DNA of 9,710 bases from JANSWO01 sp964351875 (GTDB lineage Bacteria > Pseudomonadota > Gammaproteobacteria > Pseudomonadales > Azotimanducaceae): assembly GCA_964351875.1 (NCBI GenBank), contig CAYGQC010000145.1, positions 1-9,710 on the forward strand, written 5' to 3'. Positions within the stretch are counted from its first letter, which is position 1. Every line of letters begins with the position of its first letter. The position numbers and the translations under genes were made by a program. Of the stretch, positions 1-7,206 are shown in pieces. Under the pieces are notes generated by a model. That model did no database searches. It saw only the letters and a list, made by a program, of their open reading frames with translations, and had not been told where the DNA came from.

Positions 1-480
1 GCCGACGATACGAGTTTGCTGTTAGTTCAAACGGGCAGTGGGGTATTGAGTAATGTCGTGTCCGGCGACGGTAGTCTGGATATCCAGTCGTCCGGCACGG
101 TGACTCTCGCGACTGTGAATACTTATACCGGTGGAACGAGTGTGGGTAGCGGCGTGTTGGCTGGCGCTACCGACGCCTTCGGTACCGGCGAGATTGATCT
201 CGCCGCCGACGCGAGTCTGCTACTGACTCAGCCAGCCGACGGAACCCTGAGTAACCTGGTCGCAGGCGACGGCAGTCTCGATGTTCAGACCGCGGGTACT
301 GTTACGCTCGCGGGTGCCAACACATATGCCGGCGGCACCACTGTGGGAAGCGGTGTCCTCTCAGGTGCGTCCGACGCATTCGGCACGGGCGCGATCGACC
401 TGGCCGCCAACACAACACTATTGGTGGTGTCCGCAGCAGACGCCACCTTTAGTAATGCGGTCACCGGTGATGGCTCATTG
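1..480 (+). repeat. Tandem 67-residue (201-bp) passenger repeats
   Basis: Bases 1-201 and 202-402 encode two units that align without gaps. Each starts near AxDxSLLL, passes through LSNxVxGDGSLD and TVTLAxxNTYxGGT, and ends in DAFGTGxIDL. A third, degenerating unit continues from 403 (AANTTLLVV, then GDGSLVVDG) to about 480, where similarity fades. The DNA copies differ at many third positions, so this is an old duplication under protein-level selection rather than a recent one. The array very probably continues to the left of the window. Confidence 0.85.
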
Positions 481-2721
481 GTTGTCGATGGGGTAGGCGT
501 GCTCGATATCGATCAAGCGTTGTCTCACACATCCGGTACGCGGGTTCTGAACGGCTCTGCTCGCGTCACCGATTTGGCGCTTCTTGGATCGGGCGGCCTT
601 AATCTCGCACCAAACGGCAGTGTCATCCTGAACAATGGTGTCGACCAAGCTGTGGCGTTGAGCCTAAGCGGTTCGGGTACGTTCGTAAAAGCGGGGAGTG
701 CTACCGCCACGTTTTCAGCAGCCAACGCCGCGCTCACCGGCGCGGTCGACATTCAGGCTGGGCGAGTCGAGCTGCAGGATTCCGCTGGTCTTGGCAGTGC
801 TGATATCAGTATTGGAAGTGGCGGCAGCCTTGAGCTGAGTCAGGCAGGCGACAGCACGTTTGCCAATACCCTGGACGGTGCAGGTGACTTCGTCAAAAGC
901 GGGGCGGCGTCGCTGACCCTTTCAGGTGCAAACACCAGTTACACCGGAGACGTATTGGTTGCCGGCGGAACGCTCATCGGTGGCGCTGCAAACTTCGGAA
1001 ACGGATCAATCGAAATCGCGAACGATGCGGAAGTTCAGGTTCAGGCAAGTGGCAACCAAACGCTGGCCAACACACTGACTGGCGCCGGCGTCGCCCGCTT
1101 AACCGGTGCTGGGGTGCTTGAGGTTACTGGCGCTAACAGTGTGGCCAGCCTGATTGTGGAGACTGAAGTAAACAGCAGGCTATCTGGCCTTGGCCAGTCA
1201 ACACGGCTGGCATCTGGCGGCCGCTTGAACCTCACTCTCGATAGCGACGCCAACAATATCGAGCTTGTGGGCGACGCGGATTCAACGTTGGCCAAGCTGG
1301 GCACAGGAGCACTTACGTTTGATCAGGTAGCGACGCTTGGCAACCTCGACATCGAATCCGGCCGCGTTGTCGTTAACGACGAACTGACGCTGCTCGGGGC
1401 CAACGGCTTGTCCATAGCAGCCGATGGCGAACTGCTCGGATCGGGAACGGTTGTCGGCGATGTTACTAACGATGGCCTATTGGCTGCCGGTAACAGTATC
1501 GGCACGTTAACCATCGACGGCGACTACACGCATGGTTCAGGCGCGACGATGCAGGTTGAGTTCGATTCGACCAGCATCGATCTGCTTCAGGTGTCCGGTA
1601 CTGCAACCATCAATGGCGGCGATCTTGCGTTGCTGTCGCTGGACAACACCGAAGGATCGGGCATGACCTTTCTGGTGGCCGACGGTGGCGTTAGCGGCAG
1701 CTTTGCTAACGTAACGCTGGACGGCGCGAACAGCAGTGTTGTCTATTCGCCCGGTTCGGTCGGGCTGCCGGATACGATGGTGGCACTGATGGCGCGGCCA
1801 AGCAGTCTGAACAGCCAGATCACCGCGGCCACCGAGGCGATCAATATCGCGCTCGGTGCACGCCAGGGCTTGCCCGCTGTCCGCGGCGAATCCATGGCCT
1901 GGGGTTATATCGTTGCGGGCAGCCAGCAACGCGACCGGCAGGATGCTGCTCTGGGTTTTGATGTCGATAGCCGAGGTATTGCCGGCGGCGTAGAGTGGCC
2001 CGCCGGCGATAGCCAGTACCACTTGGGAATGTCTATCACCAACATCACTGGCGAATCCGATCTCGACGGCGGCGCTGGTGATGGCGAGGTGGACAGTGAT
2101 CTGCTCGCTATCTACGCCGGCTTCGGCAACGAGCGATTGAACTGGCGGTTGGGGCTCACCACCGGCCAGCAGAGCTGGGAGAGCGAGCGACTGACTTCCA
2201 TGAACCAGGTAAGCGAGTTCATCTCCTCCGATACCGAAGCATCCGTATTTGGCCTGGCGGGGCACATCGCGATGCCGATGGATCTCGGAAACTGGCAGCT
2301 GAACCCGCAACTCGATCTGCGCTACGTGAGCATTGAGATGGATGGCTACGGCGAAGATGGTTCGAGCGATCTTGCCCTTGTAGTCGCCTCGGAGACGTTC
2401 AAGACCGGGTATGCCGCCGCTGGTGTGGATGCGCAGCGACGCTTCGAGCTGAGCAATGGTCGCAGCATGACGACAAATGTTGATCTGGCGCTGGCTCGAG
2501 TGTTCCCAATGGATAAGCGCGAGATAGATATTCTGTTCCGCAATTCGGCCATGCGCAGCGAGCTCGATGCGGACGCAAAAGCGCGTAACCAGGTGGAAGC
2601 TGGCGCGAGTTTCACCTGGAACTTCGCCAATTCCGTCGGTCTCACCCTGGGATATGACCTCTCGATTGGCCAGGGTGATACGCGGCATCAGGCGCATGCC
2701 GCCATCAGTGCGTCATTCTAG
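1..2721 (+). CDS. Autotransporter adhesin, 3' part (beta-strand repeat passenger plus barrel)
   Basis: Surface protein of the type Va secretion class: the C-terminal barrel inserts in the outer membrane and the repeat-rich passenger is exposed outside. The frame is open from base 1, and the window starts inside a passenger repeat, so the signal peptide and true start lie upstream; 906 residues are visible. Residues 1-620 are rich in Gly, Ser, Thr, Ala, Asn and Asp and contain autotransporter-associated beta-strand repeats of the pattern GTVTLAGANTYAGGTTV. Clear copies are in the first two 67-residue units and a weaker one lies near residues 300-320 (SLTLSGANTSYTGD). The barrel runs from about residue 632 (MAWGYIVAG) to the end, about 275 residues, with alternating amphipathic strands and a terminal ISASF whose last residue is Phe, the usual barrel-assembly signal. 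I see no cysteine, as is common for these passengers. The target of the adhesin cannot be told. A TAG stop ends the gene, and no canonical terminator follows. Confidence 0.93.
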   Translation, partial: ADDTSLLLVQTGSGVLSNVVSGDGSLDIQSSGTVTLATVNTYTGGTSVGSGVLAGATDAFGTGEIDLAADASLLLTQPADGTLSNLVAGDGSLDVQTAGTVTLAGANTYAGGTTVGSGVLSGASDAFGTGAIDLAANTTLLVVSAADATFSNAVTGDGSLVVDGVGVLDIDQALSHTSGTRVLNGSARVTDLALLGSGGLNLAPNGSVILNNGVDQAVALSLSGSGTFVKAGSATATFSAANAALTGAVDIQAGRVELQDSAGLGSADISIGSGGSLELSQAGDSTFANTLDGAGDFVKSGAASLTLSGANTSYTGDVLVAGGTLIGGAANFGNGSIEIANDAEVQVQASGNQTLANTLTGAGVARLTGAGVLEVTGANSVASLIVETEVNSRLSGLGQSTRLASGGRLNLTLDSDANNIELVGDADSTLAKLGTGALTFDQVATLGNLDIESGRVVVNDELTLLGANGLSIAADGELLGSGTVVGDVTNDGLLAAGNSIGTLTIDGDYTHGSGATMQVEFDSTSIDLLQVSGTATINGGDLALLSLDNTEGSGMTFLVADGGVSGSFANVTLDGANSSVVYSPGSVGLPDTMVALMARPSSLNSQITAATEAINIALGARQGLPAVRGESMAWGYIVAGSQQRDRQDAALGFDVDSRGIAGGVEWPAGDSQYHLGMSITNITGESDLDGGAGDGEVDSDLLAIYAGFGNERLNWRLGLTTGQQSWESERLTSMNQVSEFISSDTEASVFGLAGHIAMPMDLGNWQLNPQLDLRYVSIEMDGYGEDGSSDLALVVASETFKTGYAAAGVDAQRRFELSNGRSMTTNVDLALARVFPMDKREIDILFRNSAMRSELDADAKARNQVEAGASFTWNFANSVGLTLGYDLSIGQGDTRHQAHAAISASF

Positions 2722-2743
2722 GATGGGTGCTTTGTGGTCGTTA

Positions 2744-2763
2744 AGGCTTAAGCCTGGCCAGGC
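2744..2763. repeat. Two overlapping 12-bp perfect palindromes
   Basis: AGGCTTAAGCCT (2744-2755) and GCCTGGCCAGGC (2752-2763) are each perfectly self-complementary and share the GCCT at 2752-2755. They begin 23 bases after the autotransporter stop. They could be an operator, a processing site or part of a short extragenic repeat. There is no T-run to make a standard terminator. Confidence 0.6.
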
Positions 2764-2765
2764 AA

Positions 2766-2798
2766 GGCCGAACTAGCAACTCGGCCTACTCTCCGAGT
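2766..2798. repeat. Two mutually exclusive short hairpins
   Basis: GGCCGA (2766-2771) pairs with TCGGCC (2781-2786) across a 9-base loop. ACTCGG (2779-2784) pairs with CCGAGT (2793-2798) across an 8-base loop. Both use bases 2781-2784, so only one can form at a time. This is the geometry of an attenuator-like switch, but with 6-bp stems and no following T-run it may be chance or a repeat relic. Confidence 0.4.
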
Positions 2799-2907
2799 GC
2801 GTGAATAAAGGTGCGGGACGTCCGTCTCGCGCGAAGCATGGTGAAGCGCGCAGGACCTGATTCCGGCTCACATAGCCGCCTGGTATGGTCCCTCCCACGA
2901 ATAGATT

Positions 2908-2934
2908 GGGGACAGGGCGCTGCACAAAGGATTG
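2908..2934 (+). promoter_or_regulatory. Translation start region of the helicase gene, start uncertain
   Basis: The frame opens after a TAG at 2902-2904 and contains no ATG near its beginning. Candidate starts are TTG 2932, CTG 2920 and ATT 2905. The purine-rich AAAGGA at 2926-2931 abuts TTG 2932 with no spacer, which is unfavourable. GGGGA at 2908-2912 lies 7 bases before CTG 2920. Translating upstream of TTG 2932 gives His-Lys-Gly before Leu-Tyr-Glu. From memory, members of this family often begin with a few residues and then a Gly-Leu-Tyr-Glu-like motif, which favours a start a little upstream of 2932. Confidence 0.4.
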
Positions 2935-5900
2935 TACGAAACGCTGATTAGTGAGGCACTTGCATCAACGCTTGCTGAGCTGTCGGCCAGCGGAGTAGAG
3001 CACACAGAGGCGAAGCTGGATGCATCGGAGATTCCGCGCCGCTTTGGTGCCTTCGTAGCTGAGAGGATTGCGCGCACGCTTGAGTCAGTACCGCAGCGCG
3101 ATCGGTCTGCTGTTGCGCTTGCGTTGTCTCAAGAACTTGCAGAGCTACTGTCTTCCGAGCGTTTCTCCCAGAACGCAAGCGAGCTGCGGCTAACATCTGG
3201 TCTCAACGACTTGCGGGCCGTTTTTGACGTTCGAGAGCGCGCGCCTGGAACCCCGCTGACGCCCCTGACCGATACGACGTTGCTCACCAATGCGCGAGGT
3301 GAGCCGCCGATTGGCAAAGAACTGCAGACGGAGATTGATTCGGCGGATCGGATAGATCTGGTGCTCGCCTTTATCCGGTGGAGCGGCATTCGCAATCTGG
3401 TTGAACCACTCGCACAGTTCTGCGAACGCGGTGGTGTGCTACGAGTGCTTACCACCATCTACACTGGCAGTACCGAGGCTCGAGCGCTTGAAGCTCTCGA
3501 TGCGCTCGGCGCGCAGATCAAGATCTCCTACGATCGCTCGGCCACACGGCTCCATGCCAAGGCATGGCTTTTTCATCGGGCGAGTGGGTTCAGCACGGTG
3601 TATATCGGCTCGTCCAATCTCACACACTCCGCTCAGGTGAGTGGTATCGAATGGAATGTTCGAGCCAGCGAATCCGCCAATGCGGGATTGATCGAGAAAT
3701 TCAACGCGACCTTTGAGACCTACTGGGCCAGCTCGCACTTTGAGAACTACGATGCGGACGTGTTCCTTTCTGCGATCGCGCGGGAGCGCGGTGGCGACCA
3801 CGTAGATCTTACGCCGTTCGATTTGCATCCCTATCCCTTTCAGGCACGCATGCTAGAGCAGATAACGCTCGCTCGCCGTAATGGCTATCACGCTAACCTT
3901 CTTGTCGCTGCAACGGGCACAGGGAAGACCGTTGTCGCTGCTCTGGATTATCGCAGTCTCAGTGAGGGTGGTGAGTTTCCGAAGCTTCTGTTTGTTGCCC
4001 ATCGAAAAGAGATCCTGACGCAAAGTCGAACGGTGTTTCGGCACGTGCTGCGCCGTGGCGACTTTGGTGAACTGCAGGTTGAAGGGCGCGTGCCCGTTGA
4101 GTCTCAGCATGTATTTGCGTCTGTTCAATCACTCCACGCCGATGCCCTGGAGCGCATGGACCCGCATCATTTCGACGTCATCATTGTTGATGAGTTTCAT
4201 CATGCAGCCGCAAACACATACAAGCGGCTGCTGAAACACTTCCGCCCCCGTGAGTTGCTTGGTCTGACCGCGACGCCTGAGCGCTCTGACGGCAGTGATA
4301 TCCTGCACTTCTTCGACGGGCGTATCGCGGCAGAGCTGCGACTGTGGGATGCGCTCGAGCAGCAGCTGTTGTGCCCGTTTCACTACTTCGGAATTGCTGA
4401 TGAGACCGATCTATCCAACGTCCGCTGGCAACGAGGTAACTACGATAGCGACGAGCTGACCAATGTCTACACAGCGGATGATGTGTGGTTGCTTAAGGTG
4501 CTCCAGGCGACGAGGAACGCCGTTGCAGATATCAGCGGCATGAAAGCCATCGGGTTTTGCGTTTCCATCAAACACGCCGAGTTCATGGCGCAGCGCTTCT
4601 CGCAAGCCGGGGTTAAGGCGAGAGCCATCACATCGAAGACCGCGGCCAGTGAGCGCGGTGAATGGAAAGACGCTCTGCAGAGAGGAGAGCTCAACATTCT
4701 TTTTACGGTTGATCTCTTCAACGAAGGGGTGGACATACCAACTGTGGATACCATTTTGCTATTGCGGCCAACCGCCAGCGCCACAGTCTTTCTGCAGCAA
4801 CTCGGCCGCGGGTTGCGGCGCCACGAAGGCAAAGATGTGTTGACGGTATTGGACTTTGTCGGCCAGCATCGTCGCGAGTTCAGGTTCTACCGGCGCTTTG
4901 AGGCGATGACTGGCGGTTCCAGGGCGGACGTTCAGCGTTCGCTCGAATCGGGTTTCGCCAGCCTTCCTGCCGGGTGTGAGATTCGTCTGGATCGGCAGGC
5001 GAGCGAGTACGTGCTCGCTAACCTGCGTGCGTCGATACCGAACAACGTCAATCAGCGAGCCCAGGAACTCACGGCGATGGGTGACGTGCCGCTTGCCGAG
5101 TTTCTGCACAGAACCGGGCTCGATCTAGCAGACGTCTACACAGGCAACGGTTACTGGACGGCGCTTCGCCGCCGGGCAGGCTTCGCGCAGCAGGCACAGA
5201 GCGTAGACGAGGAAGAGCGCCTTGGCCGAGGGATCGCAAGGCTATTGCACGTGGATGATGAAGCGCACATTGATTGGCTTCTACAGGCGTTGAATCAAGC
5301 GGCGCCGCCGAAGGCCGATGTGTTGTCGAGCGAGGCGACACGGCGTTTCAACATGCTCCTCGTGCCCTGGTTGTCGGCGAGAAAAGGCGAGCTCTCGCTT
5401 GAGCACGCACTGCAGCTCGTCTGGCGCCAGCCTCTGCTGCGCGATGAGCTGATGCAAGTGCTACGTGTCAGGCGCGCTAGCATCGATCATCTTCACCAAG
5501 GCCAGGTACAGGCCGATGTGCCTTTAGTTGTCCATGCCTATTACGCTCGTGATGAAGTGCTGGCGGCGTATGGTGTCTCGACGATTTCTGATCCGCTACC
5601 CCTTCAGGCAGGTGTGTACTGGCACGAAGCGAGTCAAACCAATCTACTCTTTGTGACGCTCGACAAGAGCGATTCGACTTTCTCGCCAACAACGCGTTAC
5701 CGCGACTACGCGATCAGTGAGCGTCTGTTTCACTGGGAAAGCCAAAGCGGCACCAGCGACGCAAGCCCTACCGGGCGGCGGTACATCGGCCAGCGCAGTA
5801 ACGGATCTCAGATAGCCATGTTTTGCCGGGAGAAACGCCGCCTTAGCAACGGCGCGACAGCGCCCTATCTGTTTCTCGGTCTTGCTGACTATGTGAGCCA

Positions 5901-5991
5901 CGAGGGCAGCCGACCGATTGCAATGACCTGGCGGTTGCGAGATGACATCCCCGGAGATGCCTTCAGCACCTTTCGGGCGGCCGTGGCTTAA
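2932..5991 (+). CDS. PLD-like nuclease / superfamily 2 helicase / DUF3427 fusion protein
   Basis: Predicted cytoplasmic nucleic-acid enzyme of about 1020 residues with three parts (numbering from TTG 2932). The first is a phospholipase-D-like domain at about 120-270: LHAKAWLFH with H208 and K210, then GSSNLT at 226-231. The Asp of the HxKx4D motif is replaced by H215, which I recall as usual in this family. The second is a superfamily 2 helicase core at about 295-660: a Gln at 304 in the Q-motif position, Walker A AATGTGKT at 326-333, Walker B DEFHH at 420-424, motif III TATPE at 446-450, motif V around FNEGVDIP, and arginine-finger motif QLGRGLRR at 623-630. The third is a DUF3427-like domain over roughly the last 300 residues, with the segments TRYRDYAISERLFHWESQ and GRRYIGQRSNGSQ. 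Fusions of an HKD-family nuclease to an Ssl2-like helicase are known; their substrate is not established to my knowledge. The Nudix gene follows after 5 bases, suggesting one operon. Motifs are intact, so the helicase should be active. A defence or repair role is inference. Confidence 0.9.
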   Translation: MYETLISEALASTLAELSASGVEHTEAKLDASEIPRRFGAFVAERIARTLESVPQRDRSAVALALSQELAELLSSERFSQNASELRLTSGLNDLRAVFDVRERAPGTPLTPLTDTTLLTNARGEPPIGKELQTEIDSADRIDLVLAFIRWSGIRNLVEPLAQFCERGGVLRVLTTIYTGSTEARALEALDALGAQIKISYDRSATRLHAKAWLFHRASGFSTVYIGSSNLTHSAQVSGIEWNVRASESANAGLIEKFNATFETYWASSHFENYDADVFLSAIARERGGDHVDLTPFDLHPYPFQARMLEQITLARRNGYHANLLVAATGTGKTVVAALDYRSLSEGGEFPKLLFVAHRKEILTQSRTVFRHVLRRGDFGELQVEGRVPVESQHVFASVQSLHADALERMDPHHFDVIIVDEFHHAAANTYKRLLKHFRPRELLGLTATPERSDGSDILHFFDGRIAAELRLWDALEQQLLCPFHYFGIADETDLSNVRWQRGNYDSDELTNVYTADDVWLLKVLQATRNAVADISGMKAIGFCVSIKHAEFMAQRFSQAGVKARAITSKTAASERGEWKDALQRGELNILFTVDLFNEGVDIPTVDTILLLRPTASATVFLQQLGRGLRRHEGKDVLTVLDFVGQHRREFRFYRRFEAMTGGSRADVQRSLESGFASLPAGCEIRLDRQASEYVLANLRASIPNNVNQRAQELTAMGDVPLAEFLHRTGLDLADVYTGNGYWTALRRRAGFAQQAQSVDEEERLGRGIARLLHVDDEAHIDWLLQALNQAAPPKADVLSSEATRRFNMLLVPWLSARKGELSLEHALQLVWRQPLLRDELMQVLRVRRASIDHLHQGQVQADVPLVVHAYYARDEVLAAYGVSTISDPLPLQAGVYWHEASQTNLLFVTLDKSDSTFSPTTRYRDYAISERLFHWESQSGTSDASPTGRRYIGQRSNGSQIAMFCREKRRLSNGATAPYLFLGLADYVSHEGSRPIAMTWRLRDDIPGDAFSTFRAAVA

Positions 5992-5996
5992 GCGGT

Positions 5997-6398
5997 TTGG
6001 TTTTGGAGAAACCGATAAGGGTGGTGGCGGCGGTCGTTCGGCGGGGAGGGCAGGTGCTCGTCTGCCAACGCCCCGAGGGCAAACATCACGGTAGCCTATG
6101 GGAATTCCCGGGAGGGAAGTGTGAGAGCGGTGAAACGGATCGTCAGGCTCTCGCCCGCGAGTTGCTGGAGGAGCTGGGCGTAGAGCTGGGAGCCTGTGGT
6201 CTGCTCCAAGAGATCGCGGCCAACGACGCACGCAACCGCCGACTCACGATTGCCTTTTACGGCGCAGAGGTTGCCGGTGAACCGATTTGCATCGAGCACC
6301 AGAATCTCGCTTGGTGTTCGAAAGCAGATCTTGCTGAGCTCTCGTTTGCGCCTGCTGATGCTCAGTTTCTAACCGGCTTCTTGATGAATACATCGTAG
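5997..6398 (+). CDS. MutT-like Nudix hydrolase, (deoxy)nucleoside triphosphate pyrophosphohydrolase
   Basis: Predicted to cleave a nucleoside triphosphate to the monophosphate plus pyrophosphate using a divalent metal; sanitation of oxidised dGTP is the classic MutT role, but substrate cannot be read from sequence. The complete Nudix box GX5EX7REUXEEXGU is present at residues 40-62: G40, E46, then RELLEELGV from R54, with E55, E58 and E59 as metal ligands. It is preceded by WEFPGG, a MutT-like feature. The 133-residue length matches small MutT proteins (E. coli MutT is 129). The start is TTG at 5997 or, better spaced from AGCGG at 5991-5995, TTG at 6003; there is no ATG upstream of the conserved strand IRVVAAVV. 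It sits 5 bases after the helicase stop, so co-transcription and perhaps translational coupling are likely. Nothing in the enzyme looks broken. Confidence 0.9.
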   Translation: MVLEKPIRVVAAVVRRGGQVLVCQRPEGKHHGSLWEFPGGKCESGETDRQALARELLEELGVELGACGLLQEIAANDARNRRLTIAFYGAEVAGEPICIEHQNLAWCSKADLAELSFAPADAQFLTGFLMNTS

Positions 6399-6653
6399 CC
6401 AGCTCGCAAGACCTTGTCTCTTCCCTGCGTAGTTAGCCGATTCAGGATTTTTGGGCAGCGGGCTGTAGAGCGATGTCGACAATGGGTTTTGATTGTCCGG
6501 GCTCGCTCGGATTCGACCTTCTCCCCTTGGATAGAGTCTTGATCCTGATGGCAATGACGCCGTGGTTGGGAGATCGCCCCGACTATCGCTTTCTGCGAAA
6601 TCATCGTCTCGCGAAGACGGCGATGTTGGTTCGTGCGCGAATTGAGAAGGATC
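6399..6653. other. Convergent junction, no intact gene
   Basis: This stretch lies between the Nudix stop and the end of the antitoxin relic on the other strand. I see no intact gene and no standard bidirectional terminator. A small hairpin, CGTCT (6605-6609) with AGACG (6615-6619), is present. A minus-strand frame open between stops at 6582 and 6442 reads like coding sequence (for example HGVIAIRIKTLSKGRR and SKPIVDIALQPAAQKS) but has no start codon; it may be a relic of a gene or mobile element. A plus-strand frame from ATG 6473 runs on antisense through the antitoxin relic and has no recognisable content. Confidence 0.45.
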
Positions 6654-6788
6654 CTAGGCGGCGTCTTCACCAAGATTCTTTAACCTGGTCAACGTATCCG
6701 GATATTTGCGCACCATAAGTATCAGTGCGGCGGCCTGTGCATTTGGTTTTTCTCGCTCTTGCTCCCAGTTTTCCAGCGTCCGCGTCTC
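6654..6788 (-). pseudogene. Truncated XRE/NadS-like antitoxin, C-terminal remnant
   Basis: Reading the minus strand from 6788 to the TAG at 6656-6654 gives 44 residues including RTLENWEQEREKP, AQAAALILMVRKYPDTL and TRLKNL. This is the end of the helix-turn-helix and the C-terminal helix of XRE-type antitoxins of NadS/HigA2-like toxin-antitoxin systems, where a TLxNWEQGRRxP motif is the hallmark. A TGA in the same frame at 6791-6789, just before the conserved segment, blocks translation from upstream. No start codon lies before the conserved part, and the N-terminal two thirds of such a protein (about 100 residues) are missing. The intact HigA gene ends 31 bases upstream of the TGA, so the HigBA pair sits where the rest of this antitoxin would have been. 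I think it a dead fragment left by replacement or insertion. Family assignment is from memory of the motif. Confidence 0.72.
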
Positions 6789-6822
6789 TCAGCGTTTTCC
6801 GTTTGGAACTAGAGCAGTATCG

Positions 6823-7206
6823 TCACTGACGCCACATGAGCGGACCTAAGGCTGCTTCGCCAACGAGAACGTCCAGAGGAATGCCCAGGCCTTTGTTCAG
6901 CTTTCGAATCATGTTCAGAGACAGCCCGCGCTTTCGGTTGAGCACTACGGATACTCGATGGCGAGAGCCGAGGAACGGTTCTAGGTCTCGACGCTGCAGG
7001 CCCTGCTGTTCCATTCGAAACCGTATCGCTTCCACCGGATCGGCGGTGTCGATCGGGAAGTTGTTGGCTTCGTAGGCGTCGATGAGCGTCGCAAGAACGT
7101 CCAGCTCTTCTCCCTCATCGGTATTGGGTGCTGCGTGCATCAGCGCACCGACCCGTTTGATTGCGTTGTTGTAGTCGCGCTTAGTTCTAATCGGGCGAAT
7201 GTTCAT
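6823..7206 (-). CDS. higA: HigA-type antitoxin, XRE family
   Basis: Predicted DNA-binding antitoxin of 127 residues that neutralises the adjacent HigB and represses the shared promoter. The N-terminus MNIRPIRT followed by a helical region and EGEELDVLATLIDAYE (residues 31-46) is the typical HigA/COG5499 layout. The helix-turn-helix lies at about 60-115 with IRFRMEQQGLQRRDLEPFLG, RVSVVLNRKR and LSLNMIRKLNKGLGIP. As I recall the family, the usual residue between RVS and VLN is Glu, whereas here it is Val87. The ATG overlaps the toxin TAA by one base (TAATG), showing translational coupling in a toxin-antitoxin operon. A GGAG ribosome binding site lies 8 bases upstream inside the toxin gene. It runs opposite to the helicase-Nudix operon. 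Length and motifs are complete, so it is probably functional. Confidence 0.92.
   Translation of the reverse strand: MNIRPIRTKRDYNNAIKRVGALMHAAPNTDEGEELDVLATLIDAYEANNFPIDTADPVEAIRFRMEQQGLQRRDLEPFLGSRHRVSVVLNRKRGLSLNMIRKLNKGLGIPLDVLVGEAALGPLMWRQ

Larger units (their letters stand above)
2722..2931. other. Intergenic region between autotransporter and helicase operon
   Basis: There is no convincing gene in these 210 bases. The left half is crowded with inverted repeats (listed separately). The right half presumably carries the promoter and leader of the helicase-Nudix unit. A TATGGT at 2884-2889 is a possible -10 box, but the hexamer 17 bases upstream (TTCCGG, 2861-2866) is a poor -35 match, so I do not call a promoter. 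No hairpin followed by a T-run closes the autotransporter gene. Confidence 0.5.

Noticed and set aside
1537..2697. 386-codon open frame on the minus strand opposite the autotransporter barrel
   Set aside because: It is fully antisense to a convincing barrel domain; the translation is rich in His, Arg, Ala and Gln with no recognisable motif, as expected from a shadow of high-GC coding DNA.
2861..2889. Sigma-70 promoter for the helicase operon (TTCCGG, 17 bases, TATGGT)
   Set aside because: The -35 matches the consensus at only two positions and the -10 at four, too weak to call.
6362..6673. 103-codon minus-strand frame overlapping the end of the Nudix gene
   Set aside because: It overlaps both the Nudix gene end and the antitoxin relic in a different frame, and its Arg/Gln/His-rich translation looks non-coding.
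6473..6718. 81-codon plus-strand frame after the Nudix gene
   Set aside because: Its last third is antisense to the XRE antitoxin relic, it has no ribosome site, and I recognise nothing in it.
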